Notes under the pieces: generated by a model | The model's input: the letters and a program-made list of their open reading frames with translations, nothing else | Databases searched by the model: none | Told to the model about the DNA's origin: nothing | Shown: in pieces, positions 34,102 through 45,236 of the stretch | How the letters are laid out: each line of letters starts with the position of its first letter | How positions within the stretch are numbered: position 1 is the stretch's first letter | From: Bauldia sp. | Lineage (GTDB): Bacteria > Pseudomonadota > Alphaproteobacteria > Rhizobiales > Kaistiaceae | Direction: 5' to 3' | Length of the DNA stretch: 64,000 bases | NCBI GenBank assembly: GCA_020849325.1 | Contig: JADLGL010000107.1 | Coordinates: forward strand, 1-64,000 | Translations under genes and position numbers: made by a program

Positions 34102-34926
34102 ATGGCCTTGGCGATACAGCCCGATCCCGCCCGCACGATGGCGGTCGACATCAGGAAGCGGAAGGGCGGCGAGCCGATCGTCGCGCTGACCTCGTATCAC
34201 GCCCACACCGCCGCGATCCTCGACCGTTTCGTCGACTTCATCCTGGTGGGCGATTCCCTCGGCATGGTGATGCACGGCCTCAAGACGACGCTGCCCGTCA
34301 CGCTCGAAATGATGATCCTGCAGGGCCAGGCGGTGATGCGCGGCTCGTCCCGCGCGCTCGTCGTGGTCGACCTGCCGTTCGGCTCCTATGAGGAGAGCCC
34401 GTCGCACGCTTTCCGGTCCGCGGTGCGCGTGATGAAGGAGACCGGCTGCGGCGCGGTCAAGGTCGAGGGCGGCCGGCGCATGGCGGAGACGATCCGCTTC
34501 CTCGTCGATCGCGGCATTCCGGTGATGGCCCATATCGGCCTGACGCCGCAGTCGGTGAACACGCTCGGCGGCTTCAAGGTGCAGGGCCGCGACCAGGCCG
34601 GAGCCGAGGCGATCTTTGCCGATGCCGAGGCCGTCTCCGAGGCCGGCGCCTTCGCGGTCGTGGTGGAGGGCGTCGTCGAGACGCTGGCCGCGACGATCAC
34701 CGCCGCCATTCCGATCCCCACCATCGGCATCGGCGCCTCGGCGGCCTGCGACGGCCAGATTCTTGTGCTCGAGGACATGCTCGGCCTCAGCCCGAGCGTG
34801 CCGAAATTCGTCAAACGCTACGGCACGCTCGCCGACCACATCGCCTCGTCGGTCGAGGCCTATGCGAGGGAGGTGAAGGCGCGCACCTTCCCGGAGCCCG
34901 CCAACGTCTACAGGCCGAAAGCCTGA
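34102..34926 (+). CDS. panB: 3-methyl-2-oxobutanoate hydroxymethyltransferase
   Basis: [14 protein letters not shown]...[23 protein letters not shown]...KVEGG...[20 protein letters not shown]. Confidence 0.95.
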   Translation: MALAIQPDPARTMAVDIRKRKGGEPIVALTSYHAHTAAILDRFVDFILVGDSLGMVMHGLKTTLPVTLEMMILQGQAVMRGSSRALVVVDLPFGSYEESPSHAFRSAVRVMKETGCGAVKVEGGRRMAETIRFLVDRGIPVMAHIGLTPQSVNTLGGFKVQGRDQAGAEAIFADAEAVSEAGAFAVVVEGVVETLAATITAAIPIPTIGIGASAACDGQILVLEDMLGLSPSVPKFVKRYGTLADHIASSVEAYAREVKARTFPEPANVYRPKA

Positions 34927-35021
34927 GACCGCCGCGCTTCCTCGATTTGCACGCGGTTCAGGGGCGGCTATAAGGTCGCCACCTCGCCGCGCGCGCCAAA
35001 CCAAAGAGTCAGAAGCCAGCA

Positions 35022-35921
35022 ATGTCGGACGTCTTTCGCGAAGTCGACGAAGACCTTCGCCGCGAACGCCTGAAAGAGGTCTGGAACCGCTACGGCATCC
35101 TCCTGATCGGCGCTGCGGTGCTCGTCGTCGTTGCCGTTGCCGTGTTCGTCTTCCTCGAATCCCGCGGCGAGCAGCAGCGCGCCGACGAGGGCGACCGCTA
35201 CTACGCCGCGCTCGACCTTCTCCGGACCGGGGACGCCGCCGGCGCCGCCACGGCCTTCACCACGATCGCGAACGAGGGCGACGGTGGCTATCCCACCCTC
35301 TCCGCCCTCAATGCCGCGACGGCCATGGCCGTTGCCGGCGACACGACGCGCGCGGTTGCGGCATTCGACGCCATCGCCGCCGATGCCTCGGTCAACGGCG
35401 CGTTCCGCGACGTCGCCCGCATCCGTGCCGGCATGCTCCTCACCGACACAGCGAGCCTCGATGAGATGCGCCAGCGCCTCGAGGCGCTGAGCCAGGCCGA
35501 CGGCCCGTTCCGGCCGACCGCGCTCGAACTCATGGCGCTGACGGCGATGCGCGTCGGCGAGTACGACACCGCGATCGGCTGGCTCGCGACCCTTGCCGGC
35601 GATGCCAATGCCAGCCAGAGCGCCCAGGAACGCGCCTCGCGCCTCTTCAGCCTCATCCTGAGCCGCGAGGGTCTCGCCGGCGCCACCGGGACGCCCGCTC
35701 CGGCAGCGGCGACCGGAACGCCCGCCGTCGATCTCCGCACGGGCGCGGACGCGACGCCGGCCTTCGGCATCGACGCGCTGCCCGGCACGCCCGCGACCGA
35801 CCTTCGCGTCGCGCCCGCGACCGACACCCCGCTCGTGCCGGTGACGCCGAACCTCGGTCTCACGCCCAACCTGACGACGCCGGGGGCCGGGGGAGCACTC
35901 GCGCCCGGCGCCGCTTTCTGA
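35022..35921 (+). CDS. YfgM-like tetratricopeptide-repeat membrane protein
   Basis: [46 protein letters not shown]; upstream of der. Confidence 0.82.
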   Translation: MSDVFREVDEDLRRERLKEVWNRYGILLIGAAVLVVVAVAVFVFLESRGEQQRADEGDRYYAALDLLRTGDAAGAATAFTTIANEGDGGYPTLSALNAATAMAVAGDTTRAVAAFDAIAADASVNGAFRDVARIRAGMLLTDTASLDEMRQRLEALSQADGPFRPTALELMALTAMRVGEYDTAIGWLATLAGDANASQSAQERASRLFSLILSREGLAGATGTPAPAAATGTPAVDLRTGADATPAFGIDALPGTPATDLRVAPATDTPLVPVTPNLGLTPNLTTPGAGGALAPGAAF

Positions 35922-35937
35922 CGGCGATGGATTGCCG

Positions 35938-37323
35938 ATGCCCGACACCTTCGAGGTGGCGCTCGTAGGACGCCCGAACGTCGGGAAGTCCACGCTGTTC
36001 AATCGCCTCGTCGGCAAGCGCCTCGCGCTCGTCGACGATACGCCCGGCGTCACGCGCGACCGGCGCCGCGGCGATGCGCGGATCGGCGACCTCGCCTTCA
36101 CCGTGGTCGACACCGCCGGCATCGAGGACGCCGACCCCGCGAGCCTCGCCGGCCGCATGCGCGCGCAGACCGAGGAAGCGATTCGCGCCGCCGACCTGTC
36201 GCTGTTCATCATCGACGCCCGCGTCGGCGTGACCCCCGCCGACGAGGTCCTTGCCGGCATCCTCCGCCGTACCGGCCGGCCGGTCGTGCTCGTCGCCAAC
36301 AAGGCCGAGGGGCGCGGCGGCATTTCAGGCGCGCTGGAGGGCTTCGAGCTTGGTCTCGGCGATCCCGTGCCGATCTCGGCCGAGCACGGCGAAGGTCTCG
36401 GCGACCTCCACGACGCCATCGCCGCCCACATGCCGGCGCCTGACGACGCTACGGCGGAGGGCGCGCTTGCCTCTCCCGAGGCGGAAGGAGAGGCGGCGCG
36501 CGCCCCCGACCGGCCGCTGCAGGTCGCGATCATCGGCCGCCCGAACGCCGGGAAGTCCACCCTCGTCAACACGCTGATCGGTGAGGATCGCCTCCTCACC
36601 GGCCCCGAGGCCGGCATCACCCGCGACTCGATCGCGATCGACTGGGAGCGCGGCGGACGGAAATTCCGGCTCGTCGATACCGCCGGCATGAGGCGGAAAT
36701 CGAAGGTTCAGGAGAAGCTCGAAAAGCTATCGGTAGGGGAATCGCTCCGCGCGATCCAGTTCGCCGAAGTGGTGGTGCTGGCGATCGACGCCACCCAGCC
36801 CTTCGACAAGCAGGACCTCCAGATCGCCGACCTCGTCGAGCGCGAAGGCCGGGCCATCGTCGTGGCGCTCGACAAATGGGACCTCGTCGAGGACCCCCAG
36901 AAGCGCCTCCGCGAGCTCCGCGAGGAGGCCGAGCGGGCGCTGCCGCAGCTCGCGGGCCTTCCGGTCGTCGCCGTCTCGGGCCTCACCGGCCAGGGCGTCG
37001 ACAAGCTCGTGGCCGCGATCGTGAAGGCCGACGAGACGTGGAACATCCGCGTCACGACCGCCGCGCTCAACCGCTGGCTCGAACGGATGCTGCAGGATCA
37101 TCCGCCGCCCGCGACGAGCGGCCGCCGGATAAAACTCCGCTACATGACGCAGACGAAGGCCCGCCCGCCGACCTTCGTCGTCTTCTGCTCGCGCCCCGAG
37201 GCGCTGCCGGATTCCTACCGGCGCTATCTCGTGAACGGCCTCCGCCAGCGCTTCGGCCTCGCCGGCGTTCCGGTGCGGCTGGTGCTGCGGAAGGGCGACA
37301 ATCCCTTCGCCGGGCGGGACTGA
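35938..37323 (+). CDS. der: Ribosome biogenesis GTPase Der (EngA)
   Basis: Two G domains: [17 protein letters not shown] and [18 protein letters not shown]-terminal KH-like domain. Confidence 0.96.
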   Translation: MPDTFEVALVGRPNVGKSTLFNRLVGKRLALVDDTPGVTRDRRRGDARIGDLAFTVVDTAGIEDADPASLAGRMRAQTEEAIRAADLSLFIIDARVGVTPADEVLAGILRRTGRPVVLVANKAEGRGGISGALEGFELGLGDPVPISAEHGEGLGDLHDAIAAHMPAPDDATAEGALASPEAEGEAARAPDRPLQVAIIGRPNAGKSTLVNTLIGEDRLLTGPEAGITRDSIAIDWERGGRKFRLVDTAGMRRKSKVQEKLEKLSVGESLRAIQFAEVVVLAIDATQPFDKQDLQIADLVEREGRAIVVALDKWDLVEDPQKRLRELREEAERALPQLAGLPVVAVSGLTGQGVDKLVAAIVKADETWNIRVTTAALNRWLERMLQDHPPPATSGRRIKLRYMTQTKARPPTFVVFCSRPEALPDSYRRYLVNGLRQRFGLAGVPVRLVLRKGDNPFAGRD

Positions 37324-37326
37324 ACG

Positions 37327-38061
37327 TCAGGCCGGGATACGGTTCGTTTCGGCGAGAACGTCGTACACCGTCCCGTTGGCGTCGAAGGACGGCGACAGCA
37401 TCTCGACGATTCTCGGCGTGACCGCCGACGGTTCGCGGAGGGTCATCGGGTCCTCGCCGGGCATCGCCCGCGCGCGCATTGCGGTGCGGAGCGGGCCGGG
37501 GTCGAGGAGGTTGGCGCGGGTCGTCGTCCGCGCGTGCTCGCCGGCATAGGTCTTCACCATCGCCTCGAGCGCGGCCTTGGTGATGGAGTAGGCGCCCCAG
37601 TAGGGCCGCGCGCTCTGCGCGGCGCCCGAGGTGATGAAGAGGGCCCGGCCTGCGGGCGACAGGCGGAGCAGCGGGTCCATCGAGCGGAGGAGGCGCCAGT
37701 TTGCCGTCACGTTCACGGCAAGCGCCTCGTCCCACGCCTTCACCGAGAGGTGCGCGAGCGGCGTGATGACGCCGAGGACGGCGGCATTGCCGAGCACGCC
37801 GTCGATCCGCCCCCAGCGCTCGAAGAGGATCGCGCCGAGCCTGTCGATCGCATTGCCGTCCTTGAGGTCGAGCGGCACCAGCGTCGCCTCGCCGCCGATG
37901 CGGCGGATGTCGTCGTCGAGTTCCTCGAGCCCGCCGACCGTCCGCGCGACCGCGACGATGTGCGAACCCGCTTCGGCGAGGGCGAGCGCCGCGGCGCGGC
38001 CGAGGCCGCGGGAAGCGCCGGTGACGAGCGTGATGCGGCCGGCGAGCGGTCTGCCCGTCAT
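37327..38061 (-). CDS. SDR family NAD(P)-dependent oxidoreductase
   Basis: LVTGASRGLGRAAALALAEAG; YWGAYSITKAALE. Confidence 0.92.
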   Translation of the reverse strand: MTGRPLAGRITLVTGASRGLGRAAALALAEAGSHIVAVARTVGGLEELDDDIRRIGGEATLVPLDLKDGNAIDRLGAILFERWGRIDGVLGNAAVLGVITPLAHLSVKAWDEALAVNVTANWRLLRSMDPLLRLSPAGRALFITSGAAQSARPYWGAYSITKAALEAMVKTYAGEHARTTTRANLLDPGPLRTAMRARAMPGEDPMTLREPSAVTPRIVEMLSPSFDANGTVYDVLAETNRIPA

Positions 38062-39518
38062 ACCGGCTCGACCAGCTTCGGGCTGCCGACGATCCGCGTC
38101 AGCTCCTCGCGGTCGGTGAGGCGGGTCGGATAGTCGCCGGAGAAGCAGGCGTCGCAGAACCGCGGTGAGCCGTTGTCGCGGCCGGCCTCGCCGACGGCGC
38201 GGTAGAGGCCGTCGATCGAGATGAAGCCGAGGCTGTCGGCCTTGATGAACTCGGTCATCTTCTGGATCGACATGTGGGAGCCGATCAGCTTCGATTTCTC
38301 CGGCGTATCGACGCCGTAGAAGCAGGAATCCTTCGTCGGCGGGGAGGCGATGCGAAGGTGCACCTCGGCGGCGCCGGCGTCGCGGACCATCTGGACGATC
38401 TTCGACGAGGTCGTGCCGCGCACGATGGAATCGTCGACCAGCACGACGCGCTTCCCGGCGAGAAGGTCGCGGTTGGCGTTGTGCTTCAGCTTCACGCCCA
38501 TGTGGCGGATCGAGTCGGTCGGCTCGATGAAGGTGCGGCCGACATAGTGGTTGCGGATGATGCCGAGGTCGAACGGGATGCCCGCGGTCTCGGAGAAGCC
38601 GATCGCCGCCGGCACGCCGGAATCGGGCACCGGCACGACGATATCGGCCGCGACCGGCGATTCCCGCGCCAGCTCCGCCCCGATGCGCTTCCGGACCGAG
38701 TACACCGTCTGGCCCTCGACCGAGGAATCCGGCCGGGCGAAATAGACGTATTCGAAGATGCAGAACCGCGATTTCGCCGGCGCGAACGGCCGGTGGCTGT
38801 GGAGGCCGTCATCGTTGATGACCACCATCTCGCCCGGCTCGATGTCGCGGACGAAGGAGGCGCCGATGATGTCGAGCGCGACCGTCTCGGAGGCGAGAAT
38901 CCAGGCACCGTCGAGGAGGCCGAGGACGAGGGGGCGCACGCCGAGCGGGTCGCGGCAGCCGAACATCGCGCCGTTCGAGAGGCACACCACCGAGTAGGCG
39001 CCTTCCACGCGCGCCAGCGCCTCGACGACGCGGTCCATGAGCCGCGCCTTTCCGCTCGTCGCGATGAGGTGGAGGATGACCTCCGTGTCCGAGGTGGACT
39101 GGAAGATCGAGCCGCGTCCCTGCAGGGCGCGCTGGACCGCCCGTGCGTTGGTGAGGTTGCCGTTGTGGGCGATGGCGAACCAGCCGTCGGAGAGTTCGGC
39201 GTAGAGCGGCTGGATGTTGCGGCCGTGGCTGCCGCCCGTCGTCGAATAGCGGACGTGGCCCATGGCGCGGTCGCCCGGCAGCCGCTCGATCACCGAGGCG
39301 CGGGAGAAGGTATCGCCGACGAGGCCCATGTGGCGCTCGGCGAAGAACTGCCGGCCGTCGGAGGAGAGGATGCCGGCCGCTTCCTGGCCGCGATGCTGCA
39401 GGGCATGGAGGCCGAGCGCGGTCAGCGCCGCGGCGTCGCGGTGTCCGTAGATACCGAAGATGCCGCACTCCTCGCGGAGTTTGTCATCGTCGAAGGGGTT
39501 CGTGGTCAGGTCGTCCAT
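38058..39518 (-). CDS. purF: Amidophosphoribosyltransferase
   Basis: ECGIFGIYGH, VLVDDSIVRGTTSSKIV. Confidence 0.96.
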   Translation of the reverse strand: MDDLTTNPFDDDKLREECGIFGIYGHRDAAALTALGLHALQHRGQEAAGILSSDGRQFFAERHMGLVGDTFSRASVIERLPGDRAMGHVRYSTTGGSHGRNIQPLYAELSDGWFAIAHNGNLTNARAVQRALQGRGSIFQSTSDTEVILHLIATSGKARLMDRVVEALARVEGAYSVVCLSNGAMFGCRDPLGVRPLVLGLLDGAWILASETVALDIIGASFVRDIEPGEMVVINDDGLHSHRPFAPAKSRFCIFEYVYFARPDSSVEGQTVYSVRKRIGAELARESPVAADIVVPVPDSGVPAAIGFSETAGIPFDLGIIRNHYVGRTFIEPTDSIRHMGVKLKHNANRDLLAGKRVVLVDDSIVRGTTSSKIVQMVRDAGAAEVHLRIASPPTKDSCFYGVDTPEKSKLIGSHMSIQKMTEFIKADSLGFISIDGLYRAVGEAGRDNGSPRFCDACFSGDYPTRLTDREELTRIVGSPKLVEPV

Positions 39519-39551
39519 GTCTGGCTCACTTTGCCTTCGTGCCCGGCATCC

Positions 39552-40223
39552 CTAGGGCGCAGGCGTTGGTGCCGGGGCGGGCACCGTCGGGGCGCCCTGG
39601 ATCATCTGGCCGAGCGGATCGCCGGCCGGGGTCGGCGTGAACCGCTCGTCGAACGCGGCCGGATCGGGGGCCGGGGTCTGCGTCGGCGTTTCCGTAGTCT
39701 CTTCCTCGCCGGTCCGGAACCCGTTCATCAGCGCTTCTTCTATGTCGGGCGGGAGGACCTTGATCAGCGACTCGCCCAGACTCTCCAGCATCGGGTGCGT
39801 CTGGGCGTTGGCGATCCACAGCGGCTGCTGCGAGGCCGGAACGAGCCAGGTGAAGAACACGAACGCGATCACCACGAGCAAAAGGCCGCGCAGCGCGCCG
39901 AACACGAAGCCCATCAGCCGGTCCACCGCGCCGATCCGGCTGTCGATGACGAAATCGGCAACCTTCACCGTGATGTATGTGGCGATGATCAGCACGATCA
40001 CAAACACCACGGCGACAGCAATGATCGTCGCGATCGTCTGGTCCGCTATCGGACTGGGATAGATGAGGTTGAGGAGCGGCGGGTGCAGGAAGTACGCCGC
40101 AACGCCGGCGATCACCCATGAGGTGATCGAGAGCACCTCGCGGACGAAGCCGCGCACCATCGCGAGAAGCGCCGAAATGAGGACGACGACGACGACGATG
40201 GCATCGAAGAGCGTGAGCGACAT
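39552..40223 (-). CDS. cvpA: CvpA family membrane protein
   Basis: N-terminal CvpA TM domain (FDAIVVVVVLISALLAMVRGFVREVLSI); adjacent purF. Confidence 0.92.
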   Translation of the reverse strand: MSLTLFDAIVVVVVLISALLAMVRGFVREVLSITSWVIAGVAAYFLHPPLLNLIYPSPIADQTIATIIAVAVVFVIVLIIATYITVKVADFVIDSRIGAVDRLMGFVFGALRGLLLVVIAFVFFTWLVPASQQPLWIANAQTHPMLESLGESLIKVLPPDIEEALMNGFRTGEEETTETPTQTPAPDPAAFDERFTPTPAGDPLGQMIQGAPTVPAPAPTPAP

Positions 40224-40322
40224 CGGGTAACTTCTGGCGTCGCGCTCCCGGCCGGAGCGGCGAGGGCACGGGTAGCACGATTCAAAAGGCCCCGTCTTGG
40301 CGAGGAGCCGCGGTGCCTTGCC

Positions 40323-41705
40323 TTATCCCTCGTCGGTTGAACCGGCAATGCCGGCCACGAGGGCGGTGAGGTCGGCGAGCGGGGAAAGGGTGGAAAGACC
40401 GCAGGCCCCGGCCGCGGCTGACGCAGCCGGGAGGACGGCGCGGCGGAACCCGAGCCGGGCCGCCTCGCGGAGCCGCGCCGCCGGCTGGCCGACCGGGCGG
40501 AGGGCGCCGGAAAGGCTGATCTCGCCGAAGAAGACGCTCTCGCCCGACAGCGCGCGCCCCGTCAGGGCGGACACGAGGGCGGCGGCGACGGCGATGTCGG
40601 CCGCGGGCTCGCTGATCCGGAGCCCGCCCGCGACGTTGAGATAGATGTCGGCATTCGCGAACCGGATGCCGCAGCGCGCCTCGAGGACCGCGATCACCAT
40701 CGCGAGCCGCGCCGAATCCCAGCCGACCACCGAGCGGCGCGGCGTCCCGAGCGCCGACGGCGCCACGAGGGCCTGGATCTCGCAGAGGAGGGGCCGCGTT
40801 CCCTCCATGCCGGCGAATACCGCCGAGCCCGGCGTCCGGAGGTTCCGCTCGGACAGGAACAGCGCCGAGGGGTTCGAAATCTCCGACAGCCCGCCGCCGG
40901 TCATCTCGAACACGCCGATCTCGTCGGTCGGGCCGAAACGGTTCTTCGAGGCGCGGAGGATGCGGAACTGGTGGCCGCCTTCGCCTTCGAAGGTGAGGAC
41001 GGCGTCCACCATGTGCTCGACCGTCCGCGGCCCGGCGATCTGGCCGTCCTTGGTGACGTGCCCGACGAGGCAGATCGCGGCCCCGGTCTGCTTGGCGTAG
41101 CGGATCATCGCCTGCGCCGAGGCGCGGACCTGCGTGACCGTGCCGGGCGAGGATTCCGCCGTGCTCGTCCACAGCGTCTGGACCGAATCGAGCACCACGA
41201 AATCCGGCCGCGGCCCGGCCGAGAGCGTCGAGATGATGTCCTCGACGCTCGTTTCCGCCGCGAGCGCCACCGGCGCGTCGGCAAGGCCGAGCCGCTCGGC
41301 GCGCATCCGCACCTGCGCCGTCGCCTCCTCGCCCGAGATGTAGACGACGCGCCGGCCGAGGCGCGCGATGGTGGCGCAGGCCTGGAGAAGGAGGGTCGAC
41401 TTGCCGATGCCGGGCTCGCCGCCGACGAGGAGGGCCGAGCCGGTGACGAAGCCGCCGCCTGTCACCCGGTCGAGCTCGCCGATGCCGCAGGGCATCCGTG
41501 GCGCTTCCTCGATGACGCCGCGGAGCGGCTGGAGGTCGATGATCCGTCCCCGCACGGCGGAGACGCCGGGCACCTTTCCCGTCTGCCCGCCGACGGCTTC
41601 CTCGATGACGCTGTTCCACTCGCCACAGGATTCGCACTTGCCCTGCCAGCGGTGCGTCACCGCTCCGCAGTTCTGGCAGACATACTGGATGCGGGCGCGC
41701 GCCAT
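40323..41705 (-). CDS. radA: DNA repair protein RadA
   Basis: CQNCGAVTHRWQGKCESCGEW zinc finger, GEPGIGKSTLLLQ, KNRFG motif. Confidence 0.97.
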   Translation of the reverse strand: MARARIQYVCQNCGAVTHRWQGKCESCGEWNSVIEEAVGGQTGKVPGVSAVRGRIIDLQPLRGVIEEAPRMPCGIGELDRVTGGGFVTGSALLVGGEPGIGKSTLLLQACATIARLGRRVVYISGEEATAQVRMRAERLGLADAPVALAAETSVEDIISTLSAGPRPDFVVLDSVQTLWTSTAESSPGTVTQVRASAQAMIRYAKQTGAAICLVGHVTKDGQIAGPRTVEHMVDAVLTFEGEGGHQFRILRASKNRFGPTDEIGVFEMTGGGLSEISNPSALFLSERNLRTPGSAVFAGMEGTRPLLCEIQALVAPSALGTPRRSVVGWDSARLAMVIAVLEARCGIRFANADIYLNVAGGLRISEPAADIAVAAALVSALTGRALSGESVFFGEISLSGALRPVGQPAARLREAARLGFRRAVLPAASAAAGACGLSTLSPLADLTALVAGIAGSTDEG

Positions 41706-41764
41706 CGACTCCCCCGATTTCCGACGGAGCCTAGACTATGAACGAAATGAGAACAAGCCGTAAA

Positions 41765-42883
41765 CTACGGGCCGACGAACCGGCGGTCGTACCGTCGGCC
41801 GAGGCCGGTCAGGAACTCGTAGCCGATCGTCGCCGCGGCCGAAGCGGCCTCGTCGAGCGGGATCGACGGCCCGAACAGCTCGGCCCAGTCGCCGGGGACG
41901 ACCTCCGGCACGTCGGTCACGTCGGCGACCACGAGGTCCATCGACACCCGGCCCACCAGCGGGGCGCGTCTCCCGCGGATGAACACCTTGCCGCCGAGCC
42001 GTGAATCGGACGAGCTGCCGAGGCGGTGGTAGCCGTCGGCATAGCCCGCGCCGATCGTCGCCAGCACCGAAGGGCGCCGCGTCCGCTCGGTGGCGCCATA
42101 CCCGACCGGCGTGTCGGTATCGACGTGCCGCACCTGGAGGACGCGCGCCTCGGCCGTCACCACCGTGCGGAGCGGCGGGCGATCGGCAGGCCCGCGGCCG
42201 CCATAGAGCATGATGCCCGGCCGGTTGAGGGCGAAGTGGTATTTTGGGCCGAGGAGGATGCCGGCGGAATTCGCCAGCGACCCCGCGATCAGTGGCACCC
42301 GCGCCACGAGCTCACGGAAGCGGCCGAGCTGGAGCGCGTTGAGCGGATCGTCCGCCACGTCCGCGCAGGCGAGGTGGCTCATCACCAGCGCCGGCGACAG
42401 GAGCCGGAGCAGCCGCGGATCGGCAAGGAGCGCCTCCGCCTCGTCGGCGCCCAGGCCGAGCCGGTTCATTCCGGTATCGAAATGAACCGCGCAGTCGCCG
42501 TCGCCGCCCTCCGCCCTGAACGCCGCCCATTCGGTGATCTCGCCCGGCGTGCCGAGCACCGGCCGCAGCCGGTGTTCCGCGAGCGCGGCGGCGCCGCCGG
42601 GCGGCAGGCCGTCGAGGACGTAGACGATGGACGGAGGCGCCGCGGCGCGCACCTCGATTCCCTCCGGCGCGGTGGCGACGAAGAAGGTGCGGCAGCCGGC
42701 GGCCGCAAGGGCCGGGACGGCGCGTGCGACCCCGATGCCATAGGCATCGGCCTTCACCACGGCCGACGTCTCGGACGACGGCGCGAGCGCGGCGAGGCTC
42801 CGCCAGTTCGCGACGAGGGCGCCGAGGTCGATCGTCAGCCGTGCATTGGCGAGCGAAGGCCGTGCGCCTGCCCCTTGGTTCAT
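41765..42883 (-). CDS. alr: Alanine racemase
   Basis: VVKADAYGIGVARAVPALAAAG PLP-lysine motif; GRVSMDLVVADVTD. Confidence 0.95.
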   Translation of the reverse strand: MNQGAGARPSLANARLTIDLGALVANWRSLAALAPSSETSAVVKADAYGIGVARAVPALAAAGCRTFFVATAPEGIEVRAAAPPSIVYVLDGLPPGGAAALAEHRLRPVLGTPGEITEWAAFRAEGGDGDCAVHFDTGMNRLGLGADEAEALLADPRLLRLLSPALVMSHLACADVADDPLNALQLGRFRELVARVPLIAGSLANSAGILLGPKYHFALNRPGIMLYGGRGPADRPPLRTVVTAEARVLQVRHVDTDTPVGYGATERTRRPSVLATIGAGYADGYHRLGSSSDSRLGGKVFIRGRRAPLVGRVSMDLVVADVTDVPEVVPGDWAELFGPSIPLDEAASAAATIGYEFLTGLGRRYDRRFVGP

Positions 42884-42943
42884 GTCGGAAACCGTACCTG
42901 ATTCCCGCCGGAGCGTGCGCCGCGGCTGTGGCGGCGGAATGAC

Positions 42944-44428
42944 CTACTCGAACCGCTCGGGCAGGCCGCCGGGCCGCGCCAGGTTGGAGAAGCGCGTGAC
43001 GTCGGCGTCGAACTGCAGCTCGACCGACCCCGTCGGTCCATGGCGCTGCTTGCCGATGATGACTTCGGCGCGGCCGGCCATCGCTTCCATCTCGGCCTGC
43101 CACTTGAAGAACTCTTCGGTGCCTTCCTTCGGCTTCTTGTTCTTGAGGTAGTACTCCTCGCGGAACACGAACATCACGACGTCGGCGTCCTGCTCGATCG
43201 AGCCGGATTCGCGGAGGTCCGACAGCTGCGGCCGCTTGTCGTCGCGCGATTCCACCTGGCGCGACAGCTGCGACAGCGCCACGATCGGCACCTGAAGCTC
43301 CTTCGCGAGGGCCTTGAGATTGTTGGTGATCTCCGTGACCTCCTGGACGCGGTTGTCGCTGCCCTTCTTGCCGGTCTGGAGGAGCTGGATGTAGTCGACC
43401 ACGAGGAGGTCGAGCCCCTTCTGGCGCTTCAGCCGGCGGGCGCGGGCGGCGAGCTGCGAGATCGCGAGGCCGCCGGTCTGGTCGATGTAGAGCGGCATCC
43501 GCTGGATCGCCCGCGACACCTCGACGATCCGCGCGAACTGGTCCTCGTGGATCGAGCCGCGGCGGATGTCGGAGGAGGGGACGCCGGACTGCTCGGCGAT
43601 GATGCGCGTGGCGAGCTGCTCCGCCGACATTTCGAGGGAGAAGAACCCGACGATGCCGCCATTGACGGTCTTCATCGCCCCGTCGGCGCCGCTCTCCCCG
43701 CGCCATGCCGCGGCGATGTTGAAGGCGATGTTGGTGGCGAGCGCCGTCTTCCCCATGCCGGGACGGCCGGCGAGGATCACGAGGTCGGACGGCTGAAGGC
43801 CGCCCATCAGCCGGTCGAGGTCGTCGAGGCCGGTGGCGATGCCAGAGAGGTGGCCGTCGCGCTTGTAGGCCGCGCTCGCCATGTCGATCGCGGTGAGGAG
43901 CGCGGTCTCGAAATTGGTGAAGCCGCCCTCGTAGCGCCCGCTCTCGGCGAGCTCGAACAGGCGCCGCTCGGCGTCCTCGATCTGGTCCTTCGGCGCCATG
44001 TCGATCGGCGCGTCGTAGGCGATGTTGACCATGTCCTCGCCGATCAGGATCAGCGAGCGGCGGATGGCGAGATCGTAGATCGTGCGGCCATAGTCGGCCG
44101 CGTTGATGATGGTGGTCGCCTCCGCGGCGAGGCGGGCGAGGTATTGCGCGCCGTTGAGGTCGCCGGCGCGGAAATCCGGCGGCAGGAACGTCTTGGCCGT
44201 GATCGGCGTCGCCGACTTGCCGGCGCGGATGATCTCGCGCACGATCTCGTAGATGCGCGCGTGGACGCCCTCGCCGAAATGCTCCGGCTCGAGGAAATCC
44301 GACACGCGGTAGTACGCGTCGTTGTTGATGAGGATGGCGCCGAGGAGCGCCTGCTCCGCCTCGATGTTCTGCGGCGCGGAGCGGAAGGGTTCTGCCGGGG
44401 GGTCGATCCGGCGGGCAGGTACGGGCAT
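42944..44428 (-). CDS. dnaB: Replicative DNA helicase
   Basis: NIEAEQALLGAILINNDAY; LAGRPGMGKTALATNIA; LDLLVVDYIQLL. Confidence 0.97.
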   Translation of the reverse strand: MPVPARRIDPPAEPFRSAPQNIEAEQALLGAILINNDAYYRVSDFLEPEHFGEGVHARIYEIVREIIRAGKSATPITAKTFLPPDFRAGDLNGAQYLARLAAEATTIINAADYGRTIYDLAIRRSLILIGEDMVNIAYDAPIDMAPKDQIEDAERRLFELAESGRYEGGFTNFETALLTAIDMASAAYKRDGHLSGIATGLDDLDRLMGGLQPSDLVILAGRPGMGKTALATNIAFNIAAAWRGESGADGAMKTVNGGIVGFFSLEMSAEQLATRIIAEQSGVPSSDIRRGSIHEDQFARIVEVSRAIQRMPLYIDQTGGLAISQLAARARRLKRQKGLDLLVVDYIQLLQTGKKGSDNRVQEVTEITNNLKALAKELQVPIVALSQLSRQVESRDDKRPQLSDLRESGSIEQDADVVMFVFREEYYLKNKKPKEGTEEFFKWQAEMEAMAGRAEVIIGKQRHGPTGSVELQFDADVTRFSNLARPGGLPERFE

Positions 44429-44660
44429 CGGTCATCCAGAGCGTTGGAGAGCCGGTCTACTCCAACTCGCCGCGCTCTGCAGGCGCGTTCCCGACGAACC
44501 GATGGGAAGCCACGCTATCCACCGGTTTCGCCGCCTCCATCATCGTACGGCTTGCGCCGGCGACGGTCCTGGGGGAGGGCGAATCACTCCCGCGCCGCGT
44601 CGCCGAACGACGGTTCCGCGACGGGCGGGAGCCGGCCGGGCCTTCACGCACCGGCGGCAG

Positions 44661-45074
44661 TCAGGTGGCTTCCCCACCGGTCATGAAGCCGAGGCGGTCG
44701 GTCTGGTGACCCACCACCTTCCAGCCGCCGGCCTCCTTGCGGAACACGGTCGACGACCTGATCCGGACCGTCTCGACCCGGCCGTCGACGACGTTCTCGC
44801 CGGCTTCGACGCAGGTGATGACCGCAAGGTCGGTCCCGACCACCATGTGGAGCCGCTGCGGCGTCACCCGGCCGCCGAGCCGCGCCGCCGCCTGCTCGTT
44901 CCATTCCTTCTCGATGGGCGGCCAGCCGACGAGGTAGAGCCCGCTCGGGCCCATATAGGTGATGTCGCCGGCGTGCGACCACGCATCCTTCATCGGCCCG
45001 GCATCGCCGGTGAACATGACGTTGAGCGCGGCATAGAACCTGTCCGCCGCGCCCTCGATTTCCAGCCTGCTCAT
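44661..45074 (-). CDS. SnoaL/NTF2-like protein
   Basis: AADRFYAALNVMFTGDAGPMKDAWSHAGDITYMGPSGLYLVGW...FRKEAGGWKVVGHQTD. Confidence 0.8.
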   Translation of the reverse strand: MSRLEIEGAADRFYAALNVMFTGDAGPMKDAWSHAGDITYMGPSGLYLVGWPPIEKEWNEQAAARLGGRVTPQRLHMVVGTDLAVITCVEAGENVVDGRVETVRIRSSTVFRKEAGGWKVVGHQTDRLGFMTGGEAT

Positions 45075-45170
45075 CGTGACGCTCACCCCGCACGGCCGAC
45101 CGGCCACGAACACGGCAGGACCGTATGGTCGATGGCGCGCGCACACAACGCTGCACTCGTGCCCATCCCG

Positions 45171-45190
45171 CTCGCCCCGAACGGGGAGAG
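45171..45190. repeat. Intergenic hairpin ctcgcccc-gaac-ggggagag
   Basis: 8-bp stem with one mismatch between cfa 3' end and the SnoaL-like gene. Confidence 0.5.
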
Positions 45191-45236
45191 GCGAAATGAG
45201 CGGTCGCTGCGGGAACGATCCGAATGCGCCACACCG

